Assembly (NCBI GenBank): GCA_022606425.2
Contig: JAHDVF020000840.1
Location: 682,001-746,000 of the forward strand
Length of the DNA stretch: 64,000 bases
Origin: Lepidostoma basale
Lineage: Eukaryota > Arthropoda > Insecta > Trichoptera > Lepidostomatidae
Direction: 5' to 3'
This document shows positions 10,168 to 20,860 of this stretch, one piece after another. The notes beneath the pieces were generated by a model. That model saw only the letters and a list, made by a program, of their open reading frames with translations. It had not been told where the DNA came from and did not search any database. A program made the position numbers and the translations under genes. The number at the start of each line of letters is the position of its first letter. Position 1 is the first letter of the stretch.

Positions 10168-10648
10168 GTTCTAGAGCCAATCCTTATGAATAGAAGTAAA
10201 GCTTGGAGCTGGCAAAAAATGATGAAAGTAAATAAATGCCGTAAAAATGAGATCACTGAGAAGAATGTGCGGTATACGATAGAAAACCGAACGACGAAAT
10301 AAGGAAGAAATGTAAGGCAGATGATTGCATCATAAGTAAAATAAAAAAGGATCCCTGAGATGGTTTGGACATATGAAAAAAAAAGACGAGAGAAAAATGG
10401 TTTAAATGTTGTATATAAGCAGTGTGAGTGGAAAGAGAAGCCGTGGAAGACCAAGGAAAGCATATCATGACCAAATTAATCAAATAGTAAAAGGCGGTCA
10501 CATTCGAAGTCGGAAAAATCGACGAGCGTGCATGTTACGATGTAAGAATGTAGAGGAATCTAGTGAGGTATATTAGGAGAGAGCAGTATGGCGGTCCATC
10601 TTCTCTACCTACCCCTCCGGAAAAACGGCGTGATAGTTAGTTAATTAG
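10168..10648 (+). mobile_element. LINE-B copy, subfamily with KRSRGRPRKAxHDQ
   Basis: Decayed C-terminal coding in several frames (SWSWQ-type start at 10200, RCGIR/ENRTTK, FGHMKKK, GKRSRGRPRKAYHDQINQI) and the end AAACGGCGTGATAGTTAG. Subfamily shared with 25555-26385, 29680-30072 and 53955-54335. Confidence 0.75.
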
Positions 10649-10649
10649 C

Positions 10650-12238
10650 TAGTAAATACTTTAAATAAGTTAATGTCGAGAACTGAAGGAATAATAATTT
10701 TAAAATAAGGCAGCACCCATTACCTAAAATCAGAGTTTGAAATAACTCCCGAACAAGCTTTATGTGAATTATTCCATTACTCCAGCAAATAATTTAACGT
10801 AAAATGTTGCCGGTACAAGCCCCCACCCATACATCACTCTGTCTTATTTTTAATCAGCTAATGGCAAACTTTGACTGGAATGAAATAAATATTCCACTGT
10901 AAAAATAAATCCCAAGTATACAGCTTCACATCAAAGTAACGGGTGTTAGGTGGAAATACTCTTTATGACTCTCTGGCCGGCTCCCAGGCGATGATGATGT
11001 ACGATTCATCATCCGATGTATGCAGAACACAGACCAAGCGGCGGAATCACTTCAGATGTAAGTAAGAAGTCTTTGAATTATTACTCGACATTATCTGATG
11101 CCTGTTACAAAACAAAAATTTGAAGTTTAAAAAAACTGCGTTCACAGTGTACGAGTTTATTGTACTGAATTAACTTTTATGGCAAGACAATTATTACTAT
11201 AATATAAGAACAATAACATATTCAAAATCGTCATTGCAAATCGGTACCTATTTGGCAAAAGGTCCCAACTGCTTTTTTATTAATTTTACAGGAGAGCAAA
11301 AATAAGATTTTTACATTATTTTGATTATTTATAAAAATGTTATTTTTGTTCCAAATTGTTTATTTCAAATGTCAATCATAATAATAAAAAAATACAAAAA
11401 AAATGTAATAAAAAAAGTACAGCTCTAACATTTTGTCAAAACATAAAGTGTGCAAAAATAATACTGATGGTATATCTAACTCAATTTCACAAAAAACGCA
11501 TCTGGGACCTTTTGCCAAATACAAAAGTACCGAAATAGATTCATATCGACTTAAGCAAAGATATATAATGTAGTTCTATTGCAAACTTTTGTGAAACAAA
11601 TTATGGATCTTGTAAAATTTTGTTAAAAATAAGATTATTGAACTAAAAATATTATTAACTGTTTGATTGAAACACTTTTATAATATCACAATGGATTTAA
11701 GGGGGTATTCTTGTATAGAAAATGTAATTAATACATGTTTCTTCTTTTGCATATTTTTTTAAGTTTTGACCTTTAAGAATATGACCCCAGAAAGATTTTC
11801 TGAAATTCTGAATACTTTCGAAGTTACAGCTATTTTTATGACGCACCGACTAATTCGGTACGACTGGACGAATGAACGATAGACGGCATGCAAACTCCGA
11901 TTACCTGGGAAAAGCCCACATTATGAAAACTCTTTTGTACTCAATAAATCATTAGAAATCGACTTCATGGAAGGTCGAAAATTGTATGAGGCTGGGATCA
12001 CTTGTTGAGAAAGAGTACGTATAACACACTTTTAAACGACTTAGATCGCGCAAAACTCGACTCCAAACTTTAAACGTGTTTTTCCAAAACTGACTTTACG
12101 GTTGACACGATATATCGAGTTCTAATATACCGATTAACTTGAAATTTTGCACAGAGCTACTTTATACGAGTATATCTGAGTATCGCAAGACGTAGGGGTT
12201 TTTGGATTTTTTTGTTATTACTTTTTTTTTAAATCGAA
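10650..12238. other. Spacer with one inverted-repeat element
   Basis: Mostly unique AT-rich DNA without coding. Contains the inverted repeat listed at 11241-11535. The stretch 11810-12180 is moderately GC-richer and unmatched elsewhere in the window. Confidence 0.45.
11241..11535. repeat. MITE-like element with 19-bp perfect inverted arms
   Basis: TATTTGGCAAAAGGTCCCA (11249-11267) is the exact reverse complement of 11503-11521. The similarity continues outward with TCGGTAC on both sides. The roughly 235-bp interior is AT-rich and non-coding. It appears once in this window. Confidence 0.65.
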
Positions 12239-12331
12239 ACTAACTAACTAATCAACCATCACGCCGTCTCCCCGAAAGCTTTAACCGTTGCAGCACTCCA
12301 TTCTTATCTTTTCGCCCAGCGGGAGACGAAA
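12239..12331 (-). mobile_element. Composite element fragment
   Basis: (CTAA)n, CATCACGCCGTCTCCCCGAA, then GCAGCACTCCATTCTTATCT and CAGCGGGAGACG. This is the 3' half of the composite family, truncated in the hairpin head. Confidence 0.65.
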
Positions 12332-12570
12332 AAAAAATCGAAAATTGAAAAAATTGGGGTTCTTTTTGCGTTTTTTAACGTAATTAGATCCTTCTTCTTT
12401 AAGAATTTTAAAGTATTTTTTTTCTGATTAAAGTTCAATTTGGGTTTTTCTTATGCTTATTAATTTCGAATTGTTCCAATAGAACCAATGAAACAATAAG
12501 TAATCCAGTATTTCTGGGCCAACCCAATAAATTATTTGTTAAAAATGTGTAAAGCCAAGCTGAAATTTCG

Positions 12571-12715
12571 CCATTTTTGATAATGCCTTAGAAGGACGAA
12601 ATATGTCACTCCCATAAAATATTATATAATAAAACTTCTAGATAACTGACGTTTTCATTCGTATTAATTATTTAATATGGAGTTTTACATCATTGTTTAA
12701 GAAACAATAAAAAAG
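12571..12715 (+). mobile_element. MITE-1 half copy
   Basis: Begins TTTTTGATAATGCCTTAGAA, continues with GGACGAAATATGTCACTCCC and ends with the family tail GAGTTTTACATCATTGTTTA AGAAACAATAA. The left arm is missing. Confidence 0.7.
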
Positions 12716-13190
12716 TTATTACGGTTAAAAAGTTGCATGCAAGCAATATAAAATGAAATAAGTAGTCGATGAAGATATTATATCATACTTTGTGATGGAA
12801 AACATGACCGAGTTAATTAATTACGGAAAATCGAGTATGTTCGAAGTAGGAAAACAGAATGAATTTGAATTTATATATTGTATTAATTAAACTTAAAGAT
12901 TATATTGCTTCATGGCTGAAGCTAAAAATTTATTTAGCTTATACACAGTGGCTGTACTCCCATAATTTGAATCAAAACCTCTTCTGGCTTACAGAGGTTC
13001 AGCTCTTGACTATTCCTCTTACGTCTGATGGGAACATTGTTGGAAGGTGATTTGGTGGGTTGTTGGTTTATGTGGGGGCATGATTACTTACATTTGGAGG
13101 TTTTGATTCAAAATTTCTTACGCAAGCCGGGCTTCTGGGCTTCTATGGGAGTACCGCCACTGCTTATACATTTTTAATACCTACATACAA

Positions 13191-13310
13191 AAACTAACTA
13201 ACCATCGCGCCGTTTCCCAAGAAGGGTAGAGGATGGACCGCCACACAGCTCTATCCTGATATAACCCTCGAGCATCCTATATATTCATACATCATCTAAC
13301 CATAAAGTCA
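13191..13310 (-). mobile_element. LINE-B 3' scrap
   Basis: CTAACTAACCATCGCGCCGT on the plus strand followed by about 100 bp of antisense LINE-B C-terminal sequence. Too decayed for coding. Confidence 0.65.
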
Positions 13311-13718
13311 GTGATTCTATTTTTGGCATCAAGTTGAATGGATAATATTTTATTATATATTCTACCAAGCATTCTATTGCTTTCTCCGCCTTTAATATGT
13401 ATAAAGCATTAACATCTTATTTTTGTATTTATAGTTTCACTTGGAATAAATCATAGTTTTATTGATGCATAGAGATCTAATAGAAACGTGTAGCTGTCTC
13501 TATTCTGACATTTATTGAGACAAGTTCTGACGTCCTTATAGCACAGCAAAGAACATGACAACACATTTATTTTATTGTTAATCAACGCCTACACGATCGT
13601 TAAACACAATTGCATTTGAATAAGACTGGATCTACGCCGAATGCAACTTTCCATCTCGCAACATTCGTTGATGGTTTATTCTAAAGATTATGATATTCTA
13701 TCATATGGAAATAAACGA

Positions 13719-15078
13719 ACTAACCACCACACCGTCTACCCAAAGGGGTAAGCACAAATTATGGTCTACCACACTTTTCTATCCTGACATACAACACTCG
13801 ATTCCTCAAAGTTCATACCTCGTGTCATAGACGTACGTCTATTTCTCAGACTCCTCACGTGGTAGACATTCAATATTTGATTTATTTTATCGTGCCACGT
13901 TTTTTTTTCGATCTTCCTCTATTACTAGTTTCTAACATATACTTTTTTTACCATTTTTTTTCATGTATTCAAACCATCTTGATAGTTTCGTTATTTTGTT
14001 TATGAGTGTCAGTAACTGTCTCTTGTATGCGGATGACGCTGTCCTTCTTGCAGACAACGAGCATGAACTACAAGTCCTGGTGAATTGTATGTATAAGGTA
14101 TGCATGCGAAATGATCTGATGATGAATGTTAATAAGTCCAAGGTAATGATTTTTGAAAAGGAAAAAACCACGACAGTTTCCAACATTAGCGTGAATGGTG
14201 AAAATTTGGAGCAAGTAGTTGAGTTTGTGTATTTAGGTAGTATGTTTACAAGAGATGGGCGAGTGGAGAGGGATATTGAAAGAAGGGTTGGGGCAGGCAA
14301 CAAAGTGAATGGTGCACTTAAAGTTGTCATCGCAAACAAAAACCTATCCAAAAAAGCTAGAATGGCAGTGCACAATGGTGTTCTTCTACCGACCCTTATG
14401 TATGGAAGCGAAGCATGGAACTGGCAAAAGAAGGATGAAAGTAGAATAAATGCAGTAGAAATGAGATCTCTTAGACGAATGTGTGGATACTCTGTGTATG
14501 ATAGAGTGTCGAATGAAAATATAAGAAGTGAATGCGGTGCGAATGATGGTGTCATGAACAAAATAATGAAAGGATCATTAAGATGGTTTGGACATATGGA
14601 AAGAATGAATGAAGAAAGAATGGTAAAAAAATTATATGTTAATGATGTAAATGGAACCAGAAATAGAGGAAGACCGAGGAAAACGTGGCACGATCAAATA
14701 AATCAAATATTGAATGTCGGCCATGTGAGGAGTCAGAGAAATCGACGCGCGTGCATGACACGATGTATGAATGTTGATGAAGCGAGAGAAATATGTCAGG
14801 AAAGAAAAGTGTGGCAGTCCATTCTTTCTGCCTACCCCTTCGGGGAGACGGCGTGATGGTTAGTTAGTTAGTTAGTTAGACACTTTCATTTGTAACGCAT
14901 TAACTTCTTATATTTTCATTCGACCTCATACACATTCGTCTAAGAGATATCATTTCTACTGCATGCATTCTACTTTCATCCTTCTTTTAGCAGTTCCATG
15001 CTTCGCATCCATACATAAGGGTCGGTACAAGAACACCACTGTGAACTGCTATTTTAGCTTTTTTGGATAGGATATGAC
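13719..15078 (-). mobile_element. LINE-B copy split by a second LINE-B
   Basis: Antisense LINE-B runs 13719-14008 and resumes at about 14881-15078 (CATTCGTCTAAGAGATATCA, CCATACATAAGGGTCGGTAC). The plus-strand copy at 14009-14880 lies between the two halves. Old and full of substitutions. Confidence 0.7.
14009..14880 (+). mobile_element. LINE-B, longest copy, with RT YADD motif
   Basis: One open frame from about 14016 to the stop at 14854-14856. It begins with LLYADDAVLLADN, the catalytic palm motif C of a reverse transcriptase. EFVYLGSMFTRDGRVERDI follows, then LMYGSEAWNWQKKDESR, SLRRMCGYSVYDRVSNE, SLRWFGHMERMNEER, the RGRPRKTWHDQINQ block and ILSAYPFGETA. The 3' end is CGGGGAGACGGCGTGATGG followed by (TTAG)4-5. 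Fingers, motifs A and B and the endonuclease are missing through 5' truncation. The start Met at 13963 belongs to the antisense host copy and is not native. This copy gives the best view of the family. Confidence 0.85.
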
Positions 15079-15159
15079 ATGTAAATAAGCCCTTGTAAAA
15101 TGAAGTGCTCGATTTTAGTCAATCTAGAACATATACCGGTTTGGTTTGAACAAATATGA

Positions 15160-15500
15160 TTCATTGAGTAAGAAGTAAATAAGTCATATAGGGGAGTCTA
15201 ATGCTGTCCATTCTTTGGACAATACCGCACCAATGACTCCTTCTCTGTCTACTCCATCTTATAATATCCTCAGCTTCACATATGTAACTTATTCTGGTGT
15301 TCCTCACGCGATCTCTTAGTGTCATGTCTACTATCATCTTCAGAGTCTTCATCTCAGAAGTCCTCATAACTTGTTTCGTCCTGATTGTGTCTGCACTTGC
15401 TTCAACTCCATATGTTTGTATTGATATTTATCATGCTTTATAAATTCTCATCTTATTCTCAATGGACATGTATTTTTTTCCATACTGTGGATTTCAGAGC
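15160..15500 (-). mobile_element. LINE-D fragment
   Basis: The minus strand codes for RTSEMKTLKMIVDMTLRDR, ISYICEAEDIIRWSRQRRS and QRMDSIRLPY, the ORF2 C-terminal block of LINE-D. The upstream parts at 15360-15500 fit the preceding KAS/RIYKA region in broken frames. Confidence 0.7.
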
Positions 15501-15814
15501 ACCAAAGATTGCAGTAGCTTAGTTTTGACTTGAGCTTGTATATCTTTACGCAGATCAATTTCTCCAACCGGGTCCTATGCTTAGATATCTGGTACTAAGC
15601 TGTTCTATGGGTTGGTTATCTACTGTCATGTTACATGTTTTTAGTGTTTTATAGAAAAACATATAATTCGCATTTGCTGGTTTCTTTAAAAACAAAGATA
15701 TTTCGTAATCAAAGCGTTTTGCAGCAAGATTAAATATTTCGTTATAATTATTTACATTCTTTAAGATGGTTTCAGTTAATGAAGAAATAATAGTAAATAA
15801 AGTAAATGTTAACG

Positions 15815-16205
15815 ACTCAAATCAAATCAGTTTATTTTCTCAAAAGACATTACAAACATTTTTTATATTATAGTTTCAGGCATCTATTGAGAACAGGTAA
15901 AACATAATAAATATATAATACCAGGAACGCATGAGGGATGGTTCGACATTAGGAATACAAGATACTCTCCAAAGTCAAGAGTATTTGTCTTCTGAATGTA
16001 CTTTCACGAATATGAAAGACATCAATCTCCGAAGCGATCATGTTCAGCAGTTTGATTGTTCTCCCCACCGGCATCACCAGAGGCAGGTTGGTTCTGCATG
16101 TTGGGAGATAAAACAGCCTGTGCTGACGCTGTCGAAGATAACCATCATGAACATAAAGATGGATAGCCTCCAAGGTGACGGAATTCTCAAAGAATCCCCT
16201 GATAA
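15815..16205 (-). mobile_element. Family-I retroelement (TTGAT tail)
   Basis: TCAAATCAAATCAGTTTATT on the plus strand is the complement of an AATAAA-containing end with (TTGAT)n. The next about 350 bp (GGCATCTATTGAGAACAGGT, GGATACTCTCCAAAG-like, CACCGGCATCACCAGAGGCA) recur at 46440-46735 and 50781-50938. No coding domain recognised; it could be a LINE 3' UTR or a SINE-like element. Confidence 0.65.
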
Positions 16206-16425
16206 GTCTGAAGAAATGAAAATAAACGGAACAAGAAATAGAGGATGTTCGAGGAAAACGTGGCATGAACAAATTAATCAAATATTAAATGTCGGGTACG
16301 TGAGGAGTGTGAAATAGAAGTGCGTGCATTCACGATGTATGTATACGAGTATGTTGAGGAAACGAGAGAAGTATGTCAGGTAAAAACAGTGTCCACTCAT
16401 TCTGCCTACCCCTTCAGAGCTAATT
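16205..16425 (+). mobile_element. LINE-B 3' fragment
   Basis: GTRNRGCSRKTWHEQINQ-like coding from 16213, then the NVEET/REVCQ region and TTCTGCCTACCCCTTCAG. The last 20 bases of the family end are eroded. Confidence 0.7.
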
Positions 16426-16994
16426 AGTTTGTTATCGTTGCAACGCAAACAAAAAACGATGACACGCATTTTTTGGTGGAGAACTAAAATTTATTGGTTA
16501 AACCTAAACGCTCAACGAACGTTCAATCCATTTGGAACAGTTATTTATTTACGACGCTCATTGAAAATCTTTGCCAAACTTTTCTCTTTTTGCTTATCAA
16601 ATTACAGTTTGGCAGAACTTTCTTTAACTTTGTCAAGCAACTTAATTAGAGAAACGAAATAATTTGCAGATTTTTTTTTTGCAAATTCTCTTTGAAGCCT
16701 GTACTTAAACTGAGATAAAAATGTTTTCTTTTTAAGTTTTCGTAATTTGTTTTCATTAAGGGGAATTCAAAAGATTTACAATATCATATTTTCTATCAAA
16801 ATATTTTTGTGAGTTATACAAAATGTAATGCGATGAACTTAATTTTAAAATTGTAAGATTGGAACATGTTTAAATTTTCTACGCAAATATTTCATATTTT
16901 CAAATAGTAGAACTTTAATTTTGAACAATTTGAATAATTTCTTCAATATGATTTTTATGTTCTTGCTGGTTAAGTGCCTAATTACAGCTAATTT
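16425..16994. other. AT-rich unique spacer
   Basis: No repeat or coding signal found. Frames at 16429-16662 and 16845-17141 have compositional, not protein-like, sequence. Confidence 0.4.
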
Positions 16995-17459
16995 AAAAAA
17001 ACGGTGGATACGTGTAACATAAATTAAATTAACATAAAAGTCCGGATCGTCCATGTCAACATGTGCAACATCGAAAAAAACATTATGTGTTATTACATTA
17101 TGTGCTAAATTAAAAAAAAATACGGTGGATTCGTGGAACATAAATTAAATAGACAATAATGCACCATCTAAAAAGAACATTTTGTATTAAATTATTATTA
17201 TTTTGTTATTTTATTTTATATCATTTTATTTTATATTATTTGTTTAATATTTATTTTGTGGGTGTTGGACGATCGAAGTGTGCGCGGGAGATGCCTATTG
17301 GTGGCGATGAGGTTCGCAACCCATCACACCGCGTCTCCCGCGGGGCGAAAAGAGAAGGATGGAGTGCCGCTTCAGTAAAAGTGTGACAGTCCATTCTTTC
17401 TGCCTACCCTTTCGGGGAGACGGCGTGATGGTTAGTTAGTTAGTTAGTTAGTTAGTTAG
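16995..17459 (+). mobile_element. Composite SINE-like element, long copy
   Basis: About 460 bp. Its 5' half holds two diverged tandem units (ACGGTGGATACGTGTAACAT at 17001 and ACGGTGGATTCGTGGAACAT at 17122). Next comes an AT-rich linker. A GC-rich structured head follows: GCGGGAGA (17284) pairs with TCTCCCGC (17334), enclosing GGTTCGCAACCC. The last 60 bp from CAGTCCATTCTTTCTGCCTA to GGCGTGATGGTTAG and (TTAG)n are nearly identical to the LINE-B 3' end. No protein is coded. It is probably moved in trans by LINE-B proteins. Confidence 0.8.
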
Positions 17460-17462
17460 AAC

Positions 17463-17648
17463 TTTAATTAATACGGATGAAAATGTCTGTTCTATAGAAG
17501 TTTTATTATATTTTATGTAAGGCATTTTCCAATGGGTGAAGGTGTGCCTTTGACAGGCGAATCATGTCAACTGAAAAATGTCTATAAAACAAACGTTTTC
17601 ATCTGTGTTAATTATTTTATGTAGTTTTACATTATTATTTTAAAAAAA
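17463..17648. mobile_element. MITE-1 copy
   Basis: Arms TTAATTAATACGGATGAAAA and AACGTTTTCATCTGTGTTAA flank a centre with GTGCCTTTGACAGGCGAATC. The tail TAGTTTTACATTATTATT follows. Confidence 0.7.
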
Positions 17649-17872
17649 TTAAAAAAATATCCCTTCACTCACAATGTTTTAAATGCAATCAATGGCAAAC
17701 TTAAGACGGACTGATTCAAATTTCTAATGGACTGAATAGGATAAATAATTTGGGTATCTCGCGCTCGCGAATATAGACTGTTCCGACATCCATCATTAAA
17801 TCATTTGACTTGCATACCTCATACATTCTCGACATCATCAAAGATCAAGATTTAAAAATCATTTATTTATTC

Positions 17873-18226
17873 AAGAATTAATTGTATCTCAATAGAGACG
17901 AAGATGCAAATTGGAAACAGAATATGGTTGATCGAGGTGTTTACCGGACTCATGACCTGTCATTGGTTGGGTTAAGAGCACGCTTTATGTAATACAACAT
18001 ACCCCATTCCACATTTTTTCTTATGACCACCATATCCGACAAATTTTTGGAAGTTGTATATATGTTAATCTGCAACACCACCCTTTGCATGGTAGTTTAT
18101 TCAATCTACACATTAACACCATCTATGAAGATTGTATTTTAAGCATTAAGCAGAAGATCTTTTTAACGCATTGTGAAAGGCTACCGCCATTAGCGCATTG
18201 CTAGAAACCGCCTGGAGATGTCACTC
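17873..18226 (+). mobile_element. MITE-2 copy
   Basis: Begins TTAATTGTATCTCAATAGAG and ends near CTAGAAACCGCCTGGAG, which matches (inverted) 23798-23860 of the copy at 23653. Contains GACCTGTCATTGGTTGGGTT. Non-coding. Confidence 0.7.
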
Positions 18227-19600
18227 CAATCTATTTGCTATAATTTTGACCAGTTTTTGTTTTTACAATTCCATTTATTATTCACTTTTATCCCGATCAG
18301 ATTCAAGATGCTGACAGGACTCCGGCGGACCTGCGGATCCTGTCTCACATCTCAACACAAACGGAAGCTTGAAAGATCACGGAGATCGATAAAGGATACA
18401 TTGTTATTCACAAAGTCTTGTTATTTAAAGTAGTCCTGCACCTGTGAGAGGCCCTGGATGCATATTAGCAAAGCGCACCAACAAATCTCTACGAGAATTT
18501 TTTTTTCCAAGACACTATATAGTAATGAAAAAAAAAACTTTAAATGAATCAGTGTTCTAATGTTCGACGTTCATTTGTTATATTGTGAACGTTTGAATAT
18601 AGATATATTTTTTAAACATTGCCTTATCACGACACTTTTATGCACTTTTCATAAACATGTTTCGGGCGTAAAAAGTTTTCAGTTCATTGTTAAAATTTTA
18701 TACTAATAAAGGTCGCCTGCAGCTCGGAATATGTTTGTGAAAAAAATTCAAAAAGCAATGTTTTTTTTTAATTATTCAAACCTTAATCCAGAACAAAAAG
18801 TGATGACGAATAATTTTTTTTTTCTAATTATCACGTTCTTCAGATTATTTTGTCTAATAATGTCTGTAGTACATAATTTTTTTTTTTGGTTGTCCCATAT
18901 GTTAAATTGAACAATTAATTTCATTTTCTGTTTGAAATATAATAAATCAAAAATTTTCATGATTTTAAATGCTTATTAATTTAAACATGATTTGAAGGCA
19001 ATTTAATTCAATTATATAAATAAATTGCCTAATTGCAAACTTATTAAATTTCAGATTAGGATTTTCAGGACGACAAAAAATGCAGTTTATAAAATTTGTG
19101 TGTTTTTACAAACACACAATATAGTGATATTTGTTAAGTTAAATTTTTATTTTAAATATAACATGTACGAGGCTTTCCACCAATAAGAAATGGTGAGTAA
19201 AATTCATTTGTTGCATATTGCTTATACGGATCCTGGACCCACACTTTTGCATGGAGATCCTTACAGGACCACTTATAGATAATGTTACTTGAAAATGCCA
19301 TATAAAGCATCAATTACTATGTACATGATAAAGAGTGAGATTAAATGGTTATGGAAAATGACCAGATGGAAGCTAAATCATTATTATACCATATTTACAA
19401 AAATGATAGTAATTTGTTATATAACGAACAATACAATTATTTGTATAAACAATGATGTAAAAAATAATCAGACAAATAATGTATGTAATCAAGAAGCTTT
19501 ATAATATAATAATAGAAAACATGTTTAACCTTACTCATAATCATTTTGTATTCTTTAATATCAGCAAAGACAACGAATGCCTTCATCATTCAGCAACTTA
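18227..19600. other. AT-rich spacer
   Basis: Nothing codes convincingly. A decayed hammerhead-like arm lies at 18650-18683 (CATGTTTCGGGCG ... CAG) in which the central hairpin no longer pairs. The frame at 18218-18433 has a GC-richer core but no recognisable domain. Confidence 0.4.
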
Positions 19601-19629
19601 GCAACTTATTACTTATACTTACATGACTA

Positions 19630-19905
19630 TTGTCCACTTGTCAAAGACGATTCTTCACATCTCAAGGCGATACCAGAAAAAAACTAGAGAAGATCGTTGG
19701 CAACATCGAGGGACGTAGAGACAGAGGAACACCAAATAGAATGAGCTCACCAAATTAAGGCGACCACTGGATTGATTATCGTAGAACTTCGACGAGCTGC
19801 AGAGTGTCGGGAGAGCTGGAGTAGAACAGCTTACACCGTGCAAAGCGAAGGACGGACGGTCAAGACCTTCAGACACGAGGAAGACTACTAGAAAGAAAAG
19901 AATAT
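19630..19905 (+). mobile_element. LINE-G C-terminal fragment
   Basis: Broken frames give LHLKAIPE, TSRDVETEEH, QIKATTGLIIVELRRAAEC and ESWSRTAYTVQSEGRTVKT, a typical LINE ORF2 tail (QIKA block followed by RAAE/W). Frameshifts and stops show it is dead. Confidence 0.65.
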
Positions 19906-20097
19906 TACTTCAATAAAAATTTTGTCAAGAATGACACTGAAATTTAAAAATTATTGAAGAGATACATAAAAATATGCATTAAACATTTAAATATAAATGT
20001 ATTTGGTAATTTAATTTTCAAATTCGACTTTTTAAAGATTGACTTAACAGTACAATAAAAAGACATAAAATAATAAATTTATAAATACCGTCATTCT

Positions 20098-20640
20098 CAA
20101 CAGCCGTCTCTCGCCTACTGCTGAACGAAGGCCTCTCGCAAAGTACGCCACCGCCCCCTGTCCATCGCCACTCTCATCCATCTAAGTCCAGCAACCCTTA
20201 AAAAAATAATATTGTTATTAAAAATTTCATGGTAGAAGTTGATTGTAAATAATGAAAAAAAAATTAAAATCTTTTCAAAATGTATCTAATGCATGTGTCT
20301 TCGGCCGGTTTCGGCAGCTCGCTGCCATCTTCTGATGAGTCATGGCAGCGAGTAGCTGAAACCGGTCGAAGACACAAACATCAGTGGATTTTAACTAAAT
20401 ATACATTTTAAAAAGATTTTTTAATTTTTTTTTATTTTCATTGTTCACCAGCAATCATTATAACATCGTCGGTTAGCGGGCAGGGGGACGTCCAACTCTA
20501 CGGATTCATGTGCGCGGTCTTCACTCCAGAAGCCTTCTCCCACAACGGCTGTCGGTTCTCCGACAAACCGCCGTTTCAGTCAGCCTATCCTCTCAAAGCC
20601 ACCTCAGTCACCTTGATTTGATGTCGAAAAAATTTGTTTC
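20098..20640 (-). mobile_element. LINE C-terminal scrap split by a foldback
   Basis: The minus strand at 20098-20200 gives VAGLRWMRVAMDRGRWRT and LREAFVQQ, a LINE tail. GC-rich 20455-20640 may be its upstream part, but no domain can be named there. The AT-rich foldback at 20205-20455 lies between. Confidence 0.45.
20205..20455. mobile_element. Foldback element with CCGGTTTCGGCAGC arms
   Basis: Two inverted arms (20303-20330 and 20341-20367) each read, on opposite strands, GGCAGC-GA-GCTGCC followed by GAAACCGG. Outer flanks contain ATGCATGTGTCTTCGGCC and its inverse. The tail ATGGTAGAAGTTGATTG is a relative of AACTTCTACCAAGAAAT at 63808. Related copies: 44612, 51930, 63385. Confidence 0.65.
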
Positions 20641-20644
20641 GATA

Positions 20645-20860
20645 AATTTATAAATACAAATAATTAAGTAAACCCTTTATTTATAACTACGGAATCGTAA
20701 TTTAATTTGAAGGCAACAAGTTTTGTTTGTACCCAAGCTTCATCAGGACAATATAAAAACTGTTTTATATTTCCCTGATGAAATTGTGGTTTAAATACAT
20801 GGTCTTTATTTGTTATTGTATGTTTATAAATTTTAAACTGTGTTACCACAAAGTGAGAGC
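20645..20860. repeat. Inverted repeat with CCTGATGAA arms
   Basis: CTTCATCAGGACAATATAAA (20739) and its partner TTTTATATTTCCCTGATGAA (20763) form a hairpin with AT-rich outer arms. The GAAAC box is not preserved, so this is at best a decayed member of the hammerhead-like group. Confidence 0.5.

Noticed and set aside
13932..14561. 209-codon minus-strand frame
   Set aside because: Antisense shadow of LINE-B coding. The same serine/leucine/phenylalanine-rich shadow recurs at 6311, 25539, 34223, 45679 and 56012.
17402..17459. TTAG arrays as telomeric DNA
   Set aside because: The unit is TTAG, not TTAGG, and always follows the LINE-B or composite 3' end, so it is a retroelement tail.
18650..18700. 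Active hammerhead-like arm
   Set aside because: GAAACATGT is present on the minus strand, but the CTGAAAA box and the stem II bases no longer match.
20332..20370. CTGATGA at 20332 as an intact hammerhead core
   Set aside because: It lies in the turn between two arms. The distance to the hairpin and the poor stem before GAAAC do not fit; the match is coincidental.
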